From Candidatus Thalassarchaeaceae archaeon (GTDB taxonomy: Archaea; Thermoplasmatota; Poseidoniia; Poseidoniales; Thalassarchaeaceae): 52,920 nucleotides of DNA. The stretch covers positions 1-52,920 of the forward strand of contig JASLKP010000009.1 in assembly GCA_030747485.1 (NCBI GenBank), in the 5' to 3' direction. The notes under the pieces were generated by a model. That model made no database searches. It was not told the DNA's origin and saw nothing but the letters and a program-made list of their open reading frames with translations. A program made the position numbers and the translations under genes. Positions 38,795-48,686 of this stretch are shown one piece after another. Position 1 is the stretch's first letter. The number at the start of each line of letters is the position of its first letter.

Positions 38795-40821
38795 GATGGT
38801 CCCTCATCAAAGAGATCAGATCTCCAAGCAGTAATTTTTCCAGTAAATGCAGAAGCCATCACCGTGAGTGGGCTGGCAAGATACAATTTACCCGGCCCAG
38901 ATCTACCTTGGAAATTCCGATTGATTGCAGATACTGTGACTTGCTCCGATTCATTTGAGACACCAGGTCCAGCACCGATACAAGCACCACAACCAGGATC
39001 GATGAGTTTTACACCTGCTTGTTCAAACATACGACTCCAACCATTACGTTCTGACAAATCTTTGACGGTCTTGGAACCAAATTGAATGTAGCATTCCACG
39101 CCATCAGCTACGGTTAAGCCGGCATCCAATGCGGCTTTGGTTACCATTGCATAATATGCAAAATCATCATCTTTTCCAGCAGTACATGAACCAGCATATG
39201 CGATATCGATTGAAACATCACCCAATTCGTCGATGTATGCTCCATTGGTTGGGTCGGAAGGGATACCTTCATCCGGATTCCCAGGGTGAGCAACCATTGG
39301 TCTGATTTCATCCAGATTGATGGTATGAACTCCACCATCATAATGAGCATTTACGTCGGGCATTACAAATGCCGAACGAATATCTTCTTCAGTCAAATCA
39401 TCTCTGCGAGAAAGCAACCATTCTACAGTCAGATTATCTGGTTCACAAATGCCTGTTTTTGCACTACATTCAGTTGCCATATTACAGAGAGTTGCTCTCT
39501 CATCCATGGAGAGAGAACCCAAACCTGGTCCTCCAAATTCCATAGAACGATCCAACGTTTCAGAATTTTTTGCATATTTCCATAAGATGTGTAGAATGAC
39601 ATCTTTCGCAGTACAACCGTCATCTAATGTCCCGATTAACTCAAATCGAATGCTTTCTGGAACTTTGACAAATGCAAATTGATTGTGAACAAGATTGGCG
39701 TATTCTGTTGATCCAACTCCATAGGTAAGTGCATTGGATGCACCTCCCATGCAAGTGTGACTATCGGTTGCTTGGATAAAATCCCCCACATCAATAAATT
39801 CCTCTCTAGCAACTTGATGACAGATTCCTGGACTAATTCCATTCACAGCTGAATAATCTCGTACACCTGTGTGTTGTTGGAAGGATATTTGCAAGTCTCG
39901 AAGGAGTTGTATTTTTTCTTCAAATGGCCCGAATCTCGGAACGCCCGTTGCATAGAGAAGATGGTCTTCAAACACTGCAAATTTTGAAGGATTTGGTACA
40001 GCATAGTCGTCCCCATATTCTTGTTGTAAGAACCTGTGAACCTGTGCTGTCGTAAATTCGTGGCTGTACCCTCCATCAACTGCCGCTAGAACAGCGTCAC
40101 CAGGAGAGACGCATTTTGCCACGCCATTCAATCCAATTAATTTGTTAGAGATAATTTTCTCTGCCATTGTCATCGGACGATGAGTGCTGTCAACATCAGG
40201 CAATTCGATTTCATCGGCTTTCAATTTCTTTGCAAAAGGAAAGATTCCACCATTTTCAATGATGAGTTGAGTGACAGAATCATATTTTGAAGTAAATTCA
40301 GACAGTGATATACTCTCCCCATCTTGCAGTCGTTTGAGAATCTCATGGTCCCCCATTAATTGTCCCAAATTGATGTTGTTTCTTTCATGGATTGGTGCAA
40401 ATGATGCTGCAATGACAATTCGAATACCAGACCACCGTTCACATTGTGCAGCCGTCTCTCTACTGCTCCCCGTGCCTTTCCGATGACCAGTAACGATGGC
40501 TTCAAAACCACCATCCTTGAGTGCGTTTGGTGCAAAAACACGCTCCCCCTCATGCATAAGTCCTGCATAGGCATTATTTGCAATCATGGCCGGATCGTAG
40601 TCGAAACAGACCCAAGCTGGCGTCATCACATCAGTATTGATGTCATCCAACAAATCCTCAACAGACAGGTCTTCCATTCTCAAATTCAATCCATTGTACA
40701 GTTGCTGTTTGATGAGCTCAAGATTCTTGGTTAAGAACAGCACTCTCGCCCCTTCATTTAGGGAGACTTGTTCTGGAGGCCAATTATCTGACATTGATGA
40801 CACCCTTTTCGGACATTTCAC
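38785..40821 (-). CDS. Aconitase/isopropylmalate dehydratase superfamily protein, swivel domain N-terminal
   Basis: N-terminal LeuD-like GHRKGTGSSRETAAQCERWSGIRIVIAASFAPIHERNNINLG, then LeuC/aconitase-like MTMAEKIISNK, TDSHTCMGGASNALTYGVGSTEYANL, SCTAGKDDDF, DPGCGACIGAGPG. Start may be 40794. Confidence 0.85.
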   Translation of the reverse strand: MKCPKRVSSMSDNWPPEQVSLNEGARVLFLTKNLELIKQQLYNGLNLRMEDLSVEDLLDDINTDVMTPAWVCFDYDPAMIANNAYAGLMHEGERVFAPNALKDGGFEAIVTGHRKGTGSSRETAAQCERWSGIRIVIAASFAPIHERNNINLGQLMGDHEILKRLQDGESISLSEFTSKYDSVTQLIIENGGIFPFAKKLKADEIELPDVDSTHRPMTMAEKIISNKLIGLNGVAKCVSPGDAVLAAVDGGYSHEFTTAQVHRFLQQEYGDDYAVPNPSKFAVFEDHLLYATGVPRFGPFEEKIQLLRDLQISFQQHTGVRDYSAVNGISPGICHQVAREEFIDVGDFIQATDSHTCMGGASNALTYGVGSTEYANLVHNQFAFVKVPESIRFELIGTLDDGCTAKDVILHILWKYAKNSETLDRSMEFGGPGLGSLSMDERATLCNMATECSAKTGICEPDNLTVEWLLSRRDDLTEEDIRSAFVMPDVNAHYDGGVHTINLDEIRPMVAHPGNPDEGIPSDPTNGAYIDELGDVSIDIAYAGSCTAGKDDDFAYYAMVTKAALDAGLTVADGVECYIQFGSKTVKDLSERNGWSRMFEQAGVKLIDPGCGACIGAGPGVSNESEQVTVSAINRNFQGRSGPGKLYLASPLTVMASAFTGKITAWRSDLFDEGPSWN

Positions 40822-40875
40822 TCCATGTGGTTACGCTATATGACCATTAGCAAGCGAAGATATTGACATTTCTCC

Positions 40876-40915
40876 AACACACCCCCTCCACCGTAGGTGG
40901 AGGAGGGGGTGTGTT
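40876..40915. repeat. Long GC-rich inverted repeat with GTA loop
   Basis: AACACACCCCCTCCACC-GTA-GGTGGAGGAGGGGGTGTGTT; the arms pair except for a 3-nt bulge in the right arm. Confidence 0.9.
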
Positions 40916-40995
40916 TCCCGATTGAAAAACGAGACCATTGAATTGAATTCTTGAGAATTATTTTGAAGATAAGCAGAATATTTTCAAACCATCAA

Positions 40996-41004
40996 TTTTA
41001 AATA
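40996..41004 (+). promoter_or_regulatory. Putative TATA box of the TFB gene
   Basis: TTTTAAATA in an AT-rich stretch about 65-70 bp upstream of the likely TFB ATG (41068). Confidence 0.5.
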
Positions 41005-41067
41005 GGTTATCCTTTCGGAATTGTACTACTTCTTCCAATAAATTACGTGCGAAGAGGAGATGATAAA

Positions 41068-41997
41068 ATGTCAGAAGATACCCAAGTTGAAGATATTGTA
41101 AAGTGTCCTGAATGTAACTCTCGAAGCCTTGAGAGAGATGAAACAAGAGGAGAATTGGTTTGCCAAGATTGTGGATTGGTCATAGAAGACAACGTGATTG
41201 ATCAAGGTGCAGAATGGCGAGTATTCAGCCCAGAACAGGGTGACCAGCGCGCACGTACAGGTGCGCCGATGACAGTAATGCTTCATGACAAAGGTCTCTC
41301 TACAGACATTGATTGGCAAAACAAGGATTATTCTGGTAAGACAATCAACTCCCGTTACCGTTCCCAATTTTATCGTATGAGGAAATGGCAGAAGCGTTCA
41401 CGAGTTAGCAACGCAACAGAGCGTAATCTAGCAATGGCTCTCGCTGAACTCGATCGTATGGCAAGCCGTCTTGAATTGCCAAAGTCAGTTCGAGAAGCAG
41501 CGGCTGTAAATTACAAGAAAGCAGTCGAGAAACGTCTTATTCGCGGTCGTTCAATCGAAGGAGTTGCTGCTGCAAGTTTGTACGCAGCATGCCGACAATG
41601 TGGTGTCCCTCGTACGCTAGATGAAATTGGTCAGGCCAGTCGAACAGGTCGCAAGGAAATCGGCAGAACTTATCGATTCATGGTTCGAGAACTTAAGATG
41701 AAAATCATGCCAACCGGGCCTGAGGATTACATTTCACGATTTTGCAGTGGTTTAGGACTTGACGCAGAGGTAGAGGCTAAGGCATACGAACTCATCAAGG
41801 CAGCTCAAGAAAAGGAATTGACTAGTGGGCGAGGTCCGACTGGAATTGCAGCCTCCATTATTTACATTGCAAGCGTTCTCTGTGGAAAGAGGCGAACACA
41901 ACGAGAGGTCGCAGAAGTTGCAGGCGTAACTGAAGTGACCATCCGAAATCGATACAAGGAACTCATCCAGAATTTGAACATCGAGCTTGACATCTGA
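41068..41997 (+). CDS. tfb: Transcription initiation factor IIB
   Basis: [41 protein letters not shown] zinc ribbon plus two cyclin-like repeats ([64 protein letters not shown]). Confidence 0.96.
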   Translation: MSEDTQVEDIVKCPECNSRSLERDETRGELVCQDCGLVIEDNVIDQGAEWRVFSPEQGDQRARTGAPMTVMLHDKGLSTDIDWQNKDYSGKTINSRYRSQFYRMRKWQKRSRVSNATERNLAMALAELDRMASRLELPKSVREAAAVNYKKAVEKRLIRGRSIEGVAAASLYAACRQCGVPRTLDEIGQASRTGRKEIGRTYRFMVRELKMKIMPTGPEDYISRFCSGLGLDAEVEAKAYELIKAAQEKELTSGRGPTGIAASIIYIASVLCGKRRTQREVAEVAGVTEVTIRNRYKELIQNLNIELDI

Positions 41998-42011
41998 TGG
42001 TGTGACCCGTA

Positions 42012-43388
42012 ATGAGTGATTGGCGAGAGCAAAACCAACTCTCGCAACGTCTCTTTTCACGTACCCGTGAAGCATTAGCTGTTGCCATGGCACGTGGTTG
42101 CCAAGACTGGCCACTTCCCGAACCGCCATTGTCGGATCCAGATTTTCCAGTACGTACTCCAGAGAGTCCCGAGAAGTTAATTCAGATTGCTGACGCATTG
42201 TTGGAAGCGAACCGAGCCGCTTTTGATCGAAGTCTAGAACAGATTGGTGAAACTCTCATCCCTCATCGGTTATCTCTCAGTGCAGATCCTGCTAGAGAAG
42301 GGCGAAAATGGTTAGAGCGTCGTGGAGATGAAGTTGCCGAACGCGCGTTGTATATTCGTTTAGAGACGATGCTATCTCAAGCATTGGATCCAGATGCACC
42401 CGATGTTGATCGTTGGTGGGTTACAATTGCATTGTTGAATGGTTTATCTGCAAATGACAGTCCGATATCACGTCAGCAAGGATACCATTTGATGGAGAGT
42501 ATTGCATTAGCGCGACCACCAGGGACTTGGCATGGTAGTTCCACTCCTGGACCTCATCTATTGGATTGGAGTGAAGGTCCGTCAACGGAGATTGAACTGA
42601 TTGATTCTCATCCAAGGGGAACATATTCCGCAGGATGGTTACTCGATCGAATGGAAGCCGCCGACCCTCCCCGACCAGTACTCGTTGAATGGATGGATTT
42701 AGCTCTAGCACGAGGAACATTGGTTCATTCATTGTCAATCCTATCTCGTTTGAATAGAATGGCTAGTGATGGTGAAGCGATCTTAGCAAGTCGAATCGCA
42801 TCACTCCTTCCACGCGCCTATGATCTTGATTTTGAGGGGGCCAATCAATTGGAGATAACATTGCTTAGCCGCGAATCTTCAGTTCGTTGCGCCCTCGCTG
42901 ATGCGTTGGATGAAATCATTCACCGAAGGGGCGCATCGGGTTTCGATTTACTCGATAAATTGTTGAATGACAACACTCCTGAAGTTGTTCGCATTGCGAC
43001 AGGGACTCTCAGATTGTGTCACACATTAGATCCGAAAGGCTTCCCGTCTCGATGCACATTCGTCGCGACCCACCCTGATCGTGACGTGCGTCGCCGCTTC
43101 TCTCAAACAGCCCTTCGGGACTATATGTCACATGATCCAACAGATACTCAGGACATTGTGAGTTCACTGTGGGTCGATGGTGATGAAATCATTCGTTCTA
43201 GAGTCAGAGAATTACTTCTTCATATGGTTGAGGAACACCCAGAATCTCTGTCAAACATTCTTCAACGAATTACAGAAAGAGGCGATGAAAACATCTTACT
43301 CGATTTCTGGAGAGTATTGGATGTAAGATCATCAGAAGTAGCCATTGCCTGGCGTGCACATATCGAACAGGGTGCTAGCAGGCCCTGA
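42012..43388 (+). CDS. HEAT-like helical-repeat protein, unknown function
   Basis: Helical-repeat character, e.g. SSVRCALADALDEIIHRRGASGFDLLDKLLNDNTPEVVRIATGTL. Confidence 0.6.
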   Translation: MSDWREQNQLSQRLFSRTREALAVAMARGCQDWPLPEPPLSDPDFPVRTPESPEKLIQIADALLEANRAAFDRSLEQIGETLIPHRLSLSADPAREGRKWLERRGDEVAERALYIRLETMLSQALDPDAPDVDRWWVTIALLNGLSANDSPISRQQGYHLMESIALARPPGTWHGSSTPGPHLLDWSEGPSTEIELIDSHPRGTYSAGWLLDRMEAADPPRPVLVEWMDLALARGTLVHSLSILSRLNRMASDGEAILASRIASLLPRAYDLDFEGANQLEITLLSRESSVRCALADALDEIIHRRGASGFDLLDKLLNDNTPEVVRIATGTLRLCHTLDPKGFPSRCTFVATHPDRDVRRRFSQTALRDYMSHDPTDTQDIVSSLWVDGDEIIRSRVRELLLHMVEEHPESLSNILQRITERGDENILLDFWRVLDVRSSEVAIAWRAHIEQGASRP

Positions 43389-43427
43389 GAGGGCGCAGCC
43401 TTTCAACTGGAACCATCACGACCATGC

Positions 43428-43850
43428 ATGGCGGAGGCACGAATTCCCCCTTGGCGTGAATTCGCGGGAATGGGGACACTGCTTCTATTGCTCACCTTCT
43501 TACCGGGTTGGGCTCCTGCTGGACCGTGGGGCCAGACATCCTTCACTCGAGGTATTTTCGGTTTAATTGGTGGGGCATTACTCTACATTGCTTGGTATCG
43601 TCGAACGTTCGAAATCAGTGGAGTTGTTCCAGCTCTTTCGATGTGGAAAAATCCTGGGGAGTCCACACACATTCTAGCAGCCTTAGGTATTGCCTTGGTA
43701 TTCGCGAGCAGAGTCATTGGGCACCAATTCGACTTCGTCCCAGCTCCTTTCGCCCTCATCATGAGTCTCATTGGATTACTGATGATTTTGTTGTCAATCT
43801 ATGCGCATATGGTATTCAAAGGTCCGTGGAAGGAATCCGAAGAGGAGTAA
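43428..43850 (+). CDS. Small multi-pass membrane protein
   Basis: Hydrophobic segments FAGMGTLLLLLTFLPGW, GIFGLIGGALLYIAWY, ILAALGIALVFASRVIG, FALIMSLIGLLMILLSIYAH. Confidence 0.7.
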   Translation: MAEARIPPWREFAGMGTLLLLLTFLPGWAPAGPWGQTSFTRGIFGLIGGALLYIAWYRRTFEISGVVPALSMWKNPGESTHILAALGIALVFASRVIGHQFDFVPAPFALIMSLIGLLMILLSIYAHMVFKGPWKESEEE

Positions 43851-44402
43851 TCAACGCATTCCCGGTTTCCAAAATTGAATGGGCAAAGGCGTTTCTCCAA
43901 TACACGCCCGCCAAGCTAAATGATCAGCCCTTTCATTCCACCTGTGTCCACGGTGTGCACGTACATGCTCACTACTCAAATCACGCATGGATGCGACTTC
44001 TTGCCACAAATTCTGTACGCGTGAAGCCAACTCTTGATTCGCCTTTGCTCTCCATTCCTTGGTGGCGATTTTGAGTGCGTATTGTGAATCCCCTCGAATG
44101 GATACATTCGAGTCTCCGCCCTGAGACAATAACCACCGCAAAGCATGGGCTAGAGCAGATAGTTCCGCAGTATTGTTACTCCCCACTTCTGCACCCAACC
44201 ATTGTTCATTGGTTGAATCTGTAATGACCAATCCAGAGATTTCATCGATGATTTCTCCATCCCCTCTTCCAAGCCCTGAATCGCCTTGTACAACGACAAC
44301 CCCCCAACCCGCTGGAGTCTCGTCTGTCACATTTCGATTATCTTGACATGAACCATCAAAGTATAGTGCCAAGCGTTCGAGGAGAGGCTCAGCCTCATTC
44401 AT
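43851..44402 (-). CDS. rnhA: Ribonuclease HI-like protein
   Basis: LALYFDGSCQDN, NNTAELSALAHALRWL, SIRGDSQYALK, VRAHRGHRWNERADHLAWRA: typical RNase H D-E-D-D arrangement. Confidence 0.87.
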   Translation of the reverse strand: MNEAEPLLERLALYFDGSCQDNRNVTDETPAGWGVVVVQGDSGLGRGDGEIIDEISGLVITDSTNEQWLGAEVGSNNTAELSALAHALRWLLSQGGDSNVSIRGDSQYALKIATKEWRAKANQELASRVQNLWQEVASMRDLSSEHVRAHRGHRWNERADHLAWRACIGETPLPIQFWKPGMR

Positions 44403-44406
44403 TCAA

Positions 44407-44790
44407 TCATTCTCCAAGTACAGCAGCATAGCCTGCAGCATCCAATAAATTGTTGATAGCATCAGGATCATCGAGCCTAAACTTAGCAATCCAAGCACCA
44501 TATGCATCTTCATTAATGGCTTCGGGGGCATCTTGTAAATCATGATTCAATTCAACTAATTCTCCAGCCAATGGTGCAAAAATATCCGACACAGACTTTA
44601 CAGATTCAACACTAGCAAAGGTCCCATTGACTTCAATCGATTGACCTTCATCGCTGAGAAATTCGACCCACACAATATCTGTTAACGCATCTTGTGCATA
44701 GTCTGTAATACCTACAACGGCAAGGTCACCATCCATTCGAATCCATTCGTGTTCGGCCGTATATCGCAGGTCATCTGGAATTGTAGACAT
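44407..44790 (-). CDS. gcvH: Glycine cleavage system H protein
   Basis: DLRYTAEHEWIRMDGDLAVVGITDYAQDALTDIVWVEF and FASVESVKSVSDIFAPLAGELVELN (lipoyl-lysine ESVKS); start at MSTIPDD preferred. Confidence 0.94.
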   Translation of the reverse strand: MSTIPDDLRYTAEHEWIRMDGDLAVVGITDYAQDALTDIVWVEFLSDEGQSIEVNGTFASVESVKSVSDIFAPLAGELVELNHDLQDAPEAINEDAYGAWIAKFRLDDPDAINNLLDAAGYAAVLGE

Positions 44791-44882
44791 CGCTCTCAAC
44801 ACCACGGGTGTGCATCGAGTGCCTCAATCTTTCGTCGTTACTTTTTGGACAACTTCAAGTGAAATCCCCTTCTCGCAAGGGC

Positions 44883-45500
44883 ATGAGTGCAGAGTTACAA
44901 CATTTATTGATGCGAGATGCAATCGTTGTCAAACAAGAAGTTGAATTGGCGAATGTCATCATTGGCTTTGATGCGGCAAATCGCTATTCCCTTAGCGACC
45001 CCAGTGGAGAATTTCTAGGTTCAGCAGCTGAACAAGGCGGTGGCGTTGGTGGTTTCTTAATTCGCCAATTTTTGAATAATAACCGCCCACTCACATTGCA
45101 CATCTATAATCTCCAAGGCCAAGAAATTGCTCAAGGGAAGAAACCGTTCCGATTCATTTTCCCTGAAATGACTGCAGTCGTCGATGGACAACCCCTCGGT
45201 AGAGCACGTCGCCGATTCAAGATTCTCAAAAGAAAATTTACAATTGAAGTTGGTGGTATTGAAACATTCGATATTGAAAGTAGTATTTTCCAATTAGGAA
45301 AACTCACTTTCGATGTAACGCGCAATGGTCAGAAGGTTGCAACAATTTCCAAGAATTTTGAAGGGTTTTTGAAAATGGCATTCACACAAGCAGACACATT
45401 TTCAATTCAATTCCATGATCAAAATTTAACTCTTCAGGAGCGCTTTACATTGTTCATCACGCTGTTCCTCATCGATTACGATGTCTTTGAACAGAGATGA
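44883..45500 (+). CDS. Scramblase/LURP-one-related (Tubby C-like) family protein
   Basis: LLMRDAIVVKQEVELANVIIGFDAANRYSLSDPSGEFLGSAAEQ...RPLTLHIYNLQGQEI resembles phospholipid-scramblase-like proteins. Confidence 0.6.
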   Translation: MSAELQHLLMRDAIVVKQEVELANVIIGFDAANRYSLSDPSGEFLGSAAEQGGGVGGFLIRQFLNNNRPLTLHIYNLQGQEIAQGKKPFRFIFPEMTAVVDGQPLGRARRRFKILKRKFTIEVGGIETFDIESSIFQLGKLTFDVTRNGQKVATISKNFEGFLKMAFTQADTFSIQFHDQNLTLQERFTLFITLFLIDYDVFEQR

Positions 45501-45940
45501 TGGGCCGTTCAATTGATGCAGAGGGTTGCGTTGGCCCTAACATGGCGACGCCCGCTCGTACCGCGGAGCAATTGCTCCTCGGCGTAGGAATTGTCCTCAT
45601 TCTTGTAACATCTTTTGCGTTGATTGATGGCCGTTTACCTCCAGCAGATTGTCCCGATGATCCGACTTTGATTGAAGACCCCTGCACATCTAGTTCAGAA
45701 ATAGGATGGGCCATCCCTGCAGGAGCAATCTTCACCTTAGCGATTGGTTTGATGATGCGATTCTCACGAACCAGTGGCACTGGCCCTCTTTTCGGAAATC
45801 TGTTTTCTGATGAAAACGCCGCAGCCATCAGCACACGTCTAACTGAGGAACATAGCGATGCCCATGACACCGACAGACTTTCTGGCGCTTGGGCTAATCT
45901 TGAGACCAAGATGCTTGAGTCAACTCACGAAGAAGAATGA
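45497..45940 (+). CDS. Two-TM membrane protein, unknown function
   Basis: Hydrophobic segments LLLGVGIVLILVTSFALI and GWAIPAGAIFTLAIGLMMRF. Confidence 0.6.
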   Translation: MMGRSIDAEGCVGPNMATPARTAEQLLLGVGIVLILVTSFALIDGRLPPADCPDDPTLIEDPCTSSSEIGWAIPAGAIFTLAIGLMMRFSRTSGTGPLFGNLFSDENAAAISTRLTEEHSDAHDTDRLSGAWANLETKMLESTHEEE

Positions 45941-45945
45941 GAGAC

Positions 45946-46530
45946 TCAATAGGTTTCTCGAATGAGTTTGTGAATTTTGTATGGCAGTAGTGCACGATTG
46001 ACAGGAGTCACCTCAAGAATCCGAGCATCATCTCGTCGGCGAATATCTTGCAACAATGGATGCCTACTCTTCTTGTGCAATGTCACTAATGTGGGCTTAT
46101 CCACTTTCATTGCTCTGCGAACAACTTCTACAAATGCTTCAGATTCCACACTGAATTTACCAATCTCATCAATGACAATCATTTCGTAATCTTGCATTGC
46201 TTCTTCAATTGCAGGAACAGCTATTCTTTCAATGGCTCCAGGATCGATTCCATATCCAAGCACACGTAAACGGGAATCAATATTCTTGTGAGCCATGACT
46301 TCTTCTTCCCCATTTTGGAAATTGATACACTTGAATCCGACACGCTCACCGTCTTCAATGACTGGTTCACACCGTATACCTCCGAGAATTTTTGCCTCGC
46401 TAACATCATCTCCTCTGGCACGCATCTCGTCCTTTCGCTCATCGGTGAGCATCTGAACAACTTTCTCCATTACAGCCGATTTACCACTTCTGGGTAAACC
46501 CGTGACTCCAATCTTTGGATGTATTCCCAT
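45946..46530 (-). CDS. THEP1-like nucleoside-triphosphatase
   Basis: KIGVTGLPRSGKSAVM Walker A, YEMIVIDEIGKFSVESEAFVEVVRRAM, PTLVTLHKKSRHPLLQDIRRRDDARILEVTP. Confidence 0.85.
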   Translation of the reverse strand: MGIHPKIGVTGLPRSGKSAVMEKVVQMLTDERKDEMRARGDDVSEAKILGGIRCEPVIEDGERVGFKCINFQNGEEEVMAHKNIDSRLRVLGYGIDPGAIERIAVPAIEEAMQDYEMIVIDEIGKFSVESEAFVEVVRRAMKVDKPTLVTLHKKSRHPLLQDIRRRDDARILEVTPVNRALLPYKIHKLIRETY

Positions 46531-46652
46531 TACCGTTTTCTCCATCTGCAAAGCAGGTGATTACCCTATGGTGGTGCATCGCCTAATGAATCCTCCGTTA
46601 AAGTGCACAGAAACTTCCGGACAACGGCACGTAAAATCCGGAACCCGGAATA

Positions 46653-48638
46653 TTATGCTAATTGCTCAGCAAATGGGAATTCTGGAGAGGGTAGTGGCAA
46701 CATCTCAAGTTCGTAATTGTTCACATTGTTGTTTGCAGCCCAGGCGCGAGCCCATGCATCCAAACGATTTCCGTTGAGCATATTGCATAGCCACAGTAAC
46801 CCTGCATCAAGGCTACCGTGTTCCTCAGTTAGATTTTCAGAGACTTCTGCAGGCAATTCAAGATGATTCACTGAATTTCCTAATACGCAGCCCTTTGGAA
46901 GAACAATCCATCGAAGTCGACGTGATTGTTGAGCATTCACAATCGCTTGACAAGCCAATCGGGGATGTTCTGGTGCTTTGATTGGACCACGCCATTGTGC
47001 TTGCTTACGTTCAGCAGCATTGACATCAATCGATGAGTCAAAGACTGGATGATGTAACCATACTCCATTTTCTTCGTCATTACGGAAATGAATACCACGA
47101 ATGAATGGCGTTCCACGACCCCCCTTCTTCCATGGTTTGATGTCACTACTCCAAGTGGTTTGGTCGACTTCTCCGACGCGTACACGAAGGCGAGTCTTTC
47201 CAGCCAACCAATGATTGGGTTCTGCCAATCGAGGAAGATCCGCAAGGTCATCAATGATGTCTAGCAGGTGCTGGCGTTCAAATCGATCTCTTGGTAATCG
47301 AGGAACAGACCATTCTTTCTGACTCCATCGGCCCCAGCGTTCACGGTCCAGTGAGAACCGTGGGACAGTTGGAGAGAGACCATTTTTGTTACATAGCTCT
47401 CGCGCTTCTGCAGGCCCCTGACAATTGAGTTCCTCACTCACTCCGTCCACAGTAATACCCAGAATCAGGACACCTTGTGTCACACCAGTGAATAGACGAG
47501 CAGATTCAGGGAATGTCCAGATGCTCGTCCATTCGTGATTATCAACCAATAGTTGACGTAGAGGAATACTACTCTGTTCCCGAAGTAAACTGTCTGGAAC
47601 AATAAGGCGAACGCGCCCACCCGAACAAGTCAATTGCAAACTTCGCTCAAGGAATAATCGATACAAATTGACATTGCCACGAAGCGTACTAAATCGAAGA
47701 GTTCCGTCATCTTCTCTGAGATTACGCAATTCTTCACCAAGTTCTTTTCGCAGGCGACTTCCATCGTCATGGCCACGGAATCGATCCTTGATCCGAAGCC
47801 AAGGTGGGTTGCACATCAATAGTCGAGGTGCATCACCCCATGGCCATTCTTCTCGTAATGCGTCACCAATTTTAACGACATTCTTGAAAATCGCTTCAGC
47901 CTCACTTCTGTTTAGCAAGCCTTCAACATCATCATCGTCTAGAGATACAACGCCAGCCCGTACTGCTGATAATAGCAATCTACGTCGTGTAGCATCAGCA
48001 GCCACATCACAGATGTCAAGGAGTTGCATCGAAGAAAGTAACGTTCGAGTATCTTGAGCCCGTTGTTCAATTGGTAAATTTGCAACCCGTTCACCATGCC
48101 ATCGGATTACGCATGAGGGAAATAATCCACCACCTACTGCAGGGTCAGCGAAGGGCAAAGGAATTCCAGTACGTGTGCGCATTCCTGATGCGATTTGATT
48201 CTCAGCCTCTTCGTCGATTTCCTCTTTTTCATTTTCAAGAGTTGCTTTATTCATCGCTTCAATCTGAGCTCGGAATGCTGGTGGCAATGCCGAGAGATTG
48301 AGTGTTGTTGGTTCACTCGTAGAAATGAGAGGTGAATCTGAACGCAACTCATCAGCGATGATTGCATCTGCCAAACGAGTCGGTGTTGGGTGAGCACCTC
48401 TTGGACTTCGCCCATCTGCCTCAGCATCATGTCGACAGAGGAGATGATCTAAGACATGACCCGAATCAGTTAACAGACTTGCAGGGAGTGTTGGCCAGTT
48501 TTTTGGGAGTTGACTCGCTTGTGGTTGACCTGTTCTAAGTGCCCGTTCCCAGGTCTCAAGCCAGACGTTCATTTGTTCTAAACGATCTTCACATTCTCTG
48601 TCAAGCCGTGCGTACCAACCACTCACATTTCCGCGCAA
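46653..48638 (-). CDS. Eco57I/TaqI-like DNA adenine methyltransferase
   Basis: DPAVGGGLFPSC motif I, LLMCNPPWLRIKDRF (NPPW catalytic motif), NVNLYRLFLERSLQLTCSGGRVRLIVPDSLL, C-terminal LLWLCNMLNGNRLDAWARA. Confidence 0.83.
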   Translation of the reverse strand: MRGNVSGWYARLDRECEDRLEQMNVWLETWERALRTGQPQASQLPKNWPTLPASLLTDSGHVLDHLLCRHDAEADGRSPRGAHPTPTRLADAIIADELRSDSPLISTSEPTTLNLSALPPAFRAQIEAMNKATLENEKEEIDEEAENQIASGMRTRTGIPLPFADPAVGGGLFPSCVIRWHGERVANLPIEQRAQDTRTLLSSMQLLDICDVAADATRRRLLLSAVRAGVVSLDDDDVEGLLNRSEAEAIFKNVVKIGDALREEWPWGDAPRLLMCNPPWLRIKDRFRGHDDGSRLRKELGEELRNLREDDGTLRFSTLRGNVNLYRLFLERSLQLTCSGGRVRLIVPDSLLREQSSIPLRQLLVDNHEWTSIWTFPESARLFTGVTQGVLILGITVDGVSEELNCQGPAEARELCNKNGLSPTVPRFSLDRERWGRWSQKEWSVPRLPRDRFERQHLLDIIDDLADLPRLAEPNHWLAGKTRLRVRVGEVDQTTWSSDIKPWKKGGRGTPFIRGIHFRNDEENGVWLHHPVFDSSIDVNAAERKQAQWRGPIKAPEHPRLACQAIVNAQQSRRLRWIVLPKGCVLGNSVNHLELPAEVSENLTEEHGSLDAGLLWLCNMLNGNRLDAWARAWAANNNVNNYELEMLPLPSPEFPFAEQLA

Positions 48639-48686
48639 GTAACCCCATCCCGAGCAACGGCGAGGGCCTTCCCTCTTTCAAACCGT

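Noticed and set aside
43383-43395. Hairpin GCCCT-GAG-AGGGC at the stop of the HEAT-like gene
   Set aside because: Only a 5-bp stem overlapping the stop codon; too weak to call a terminator.
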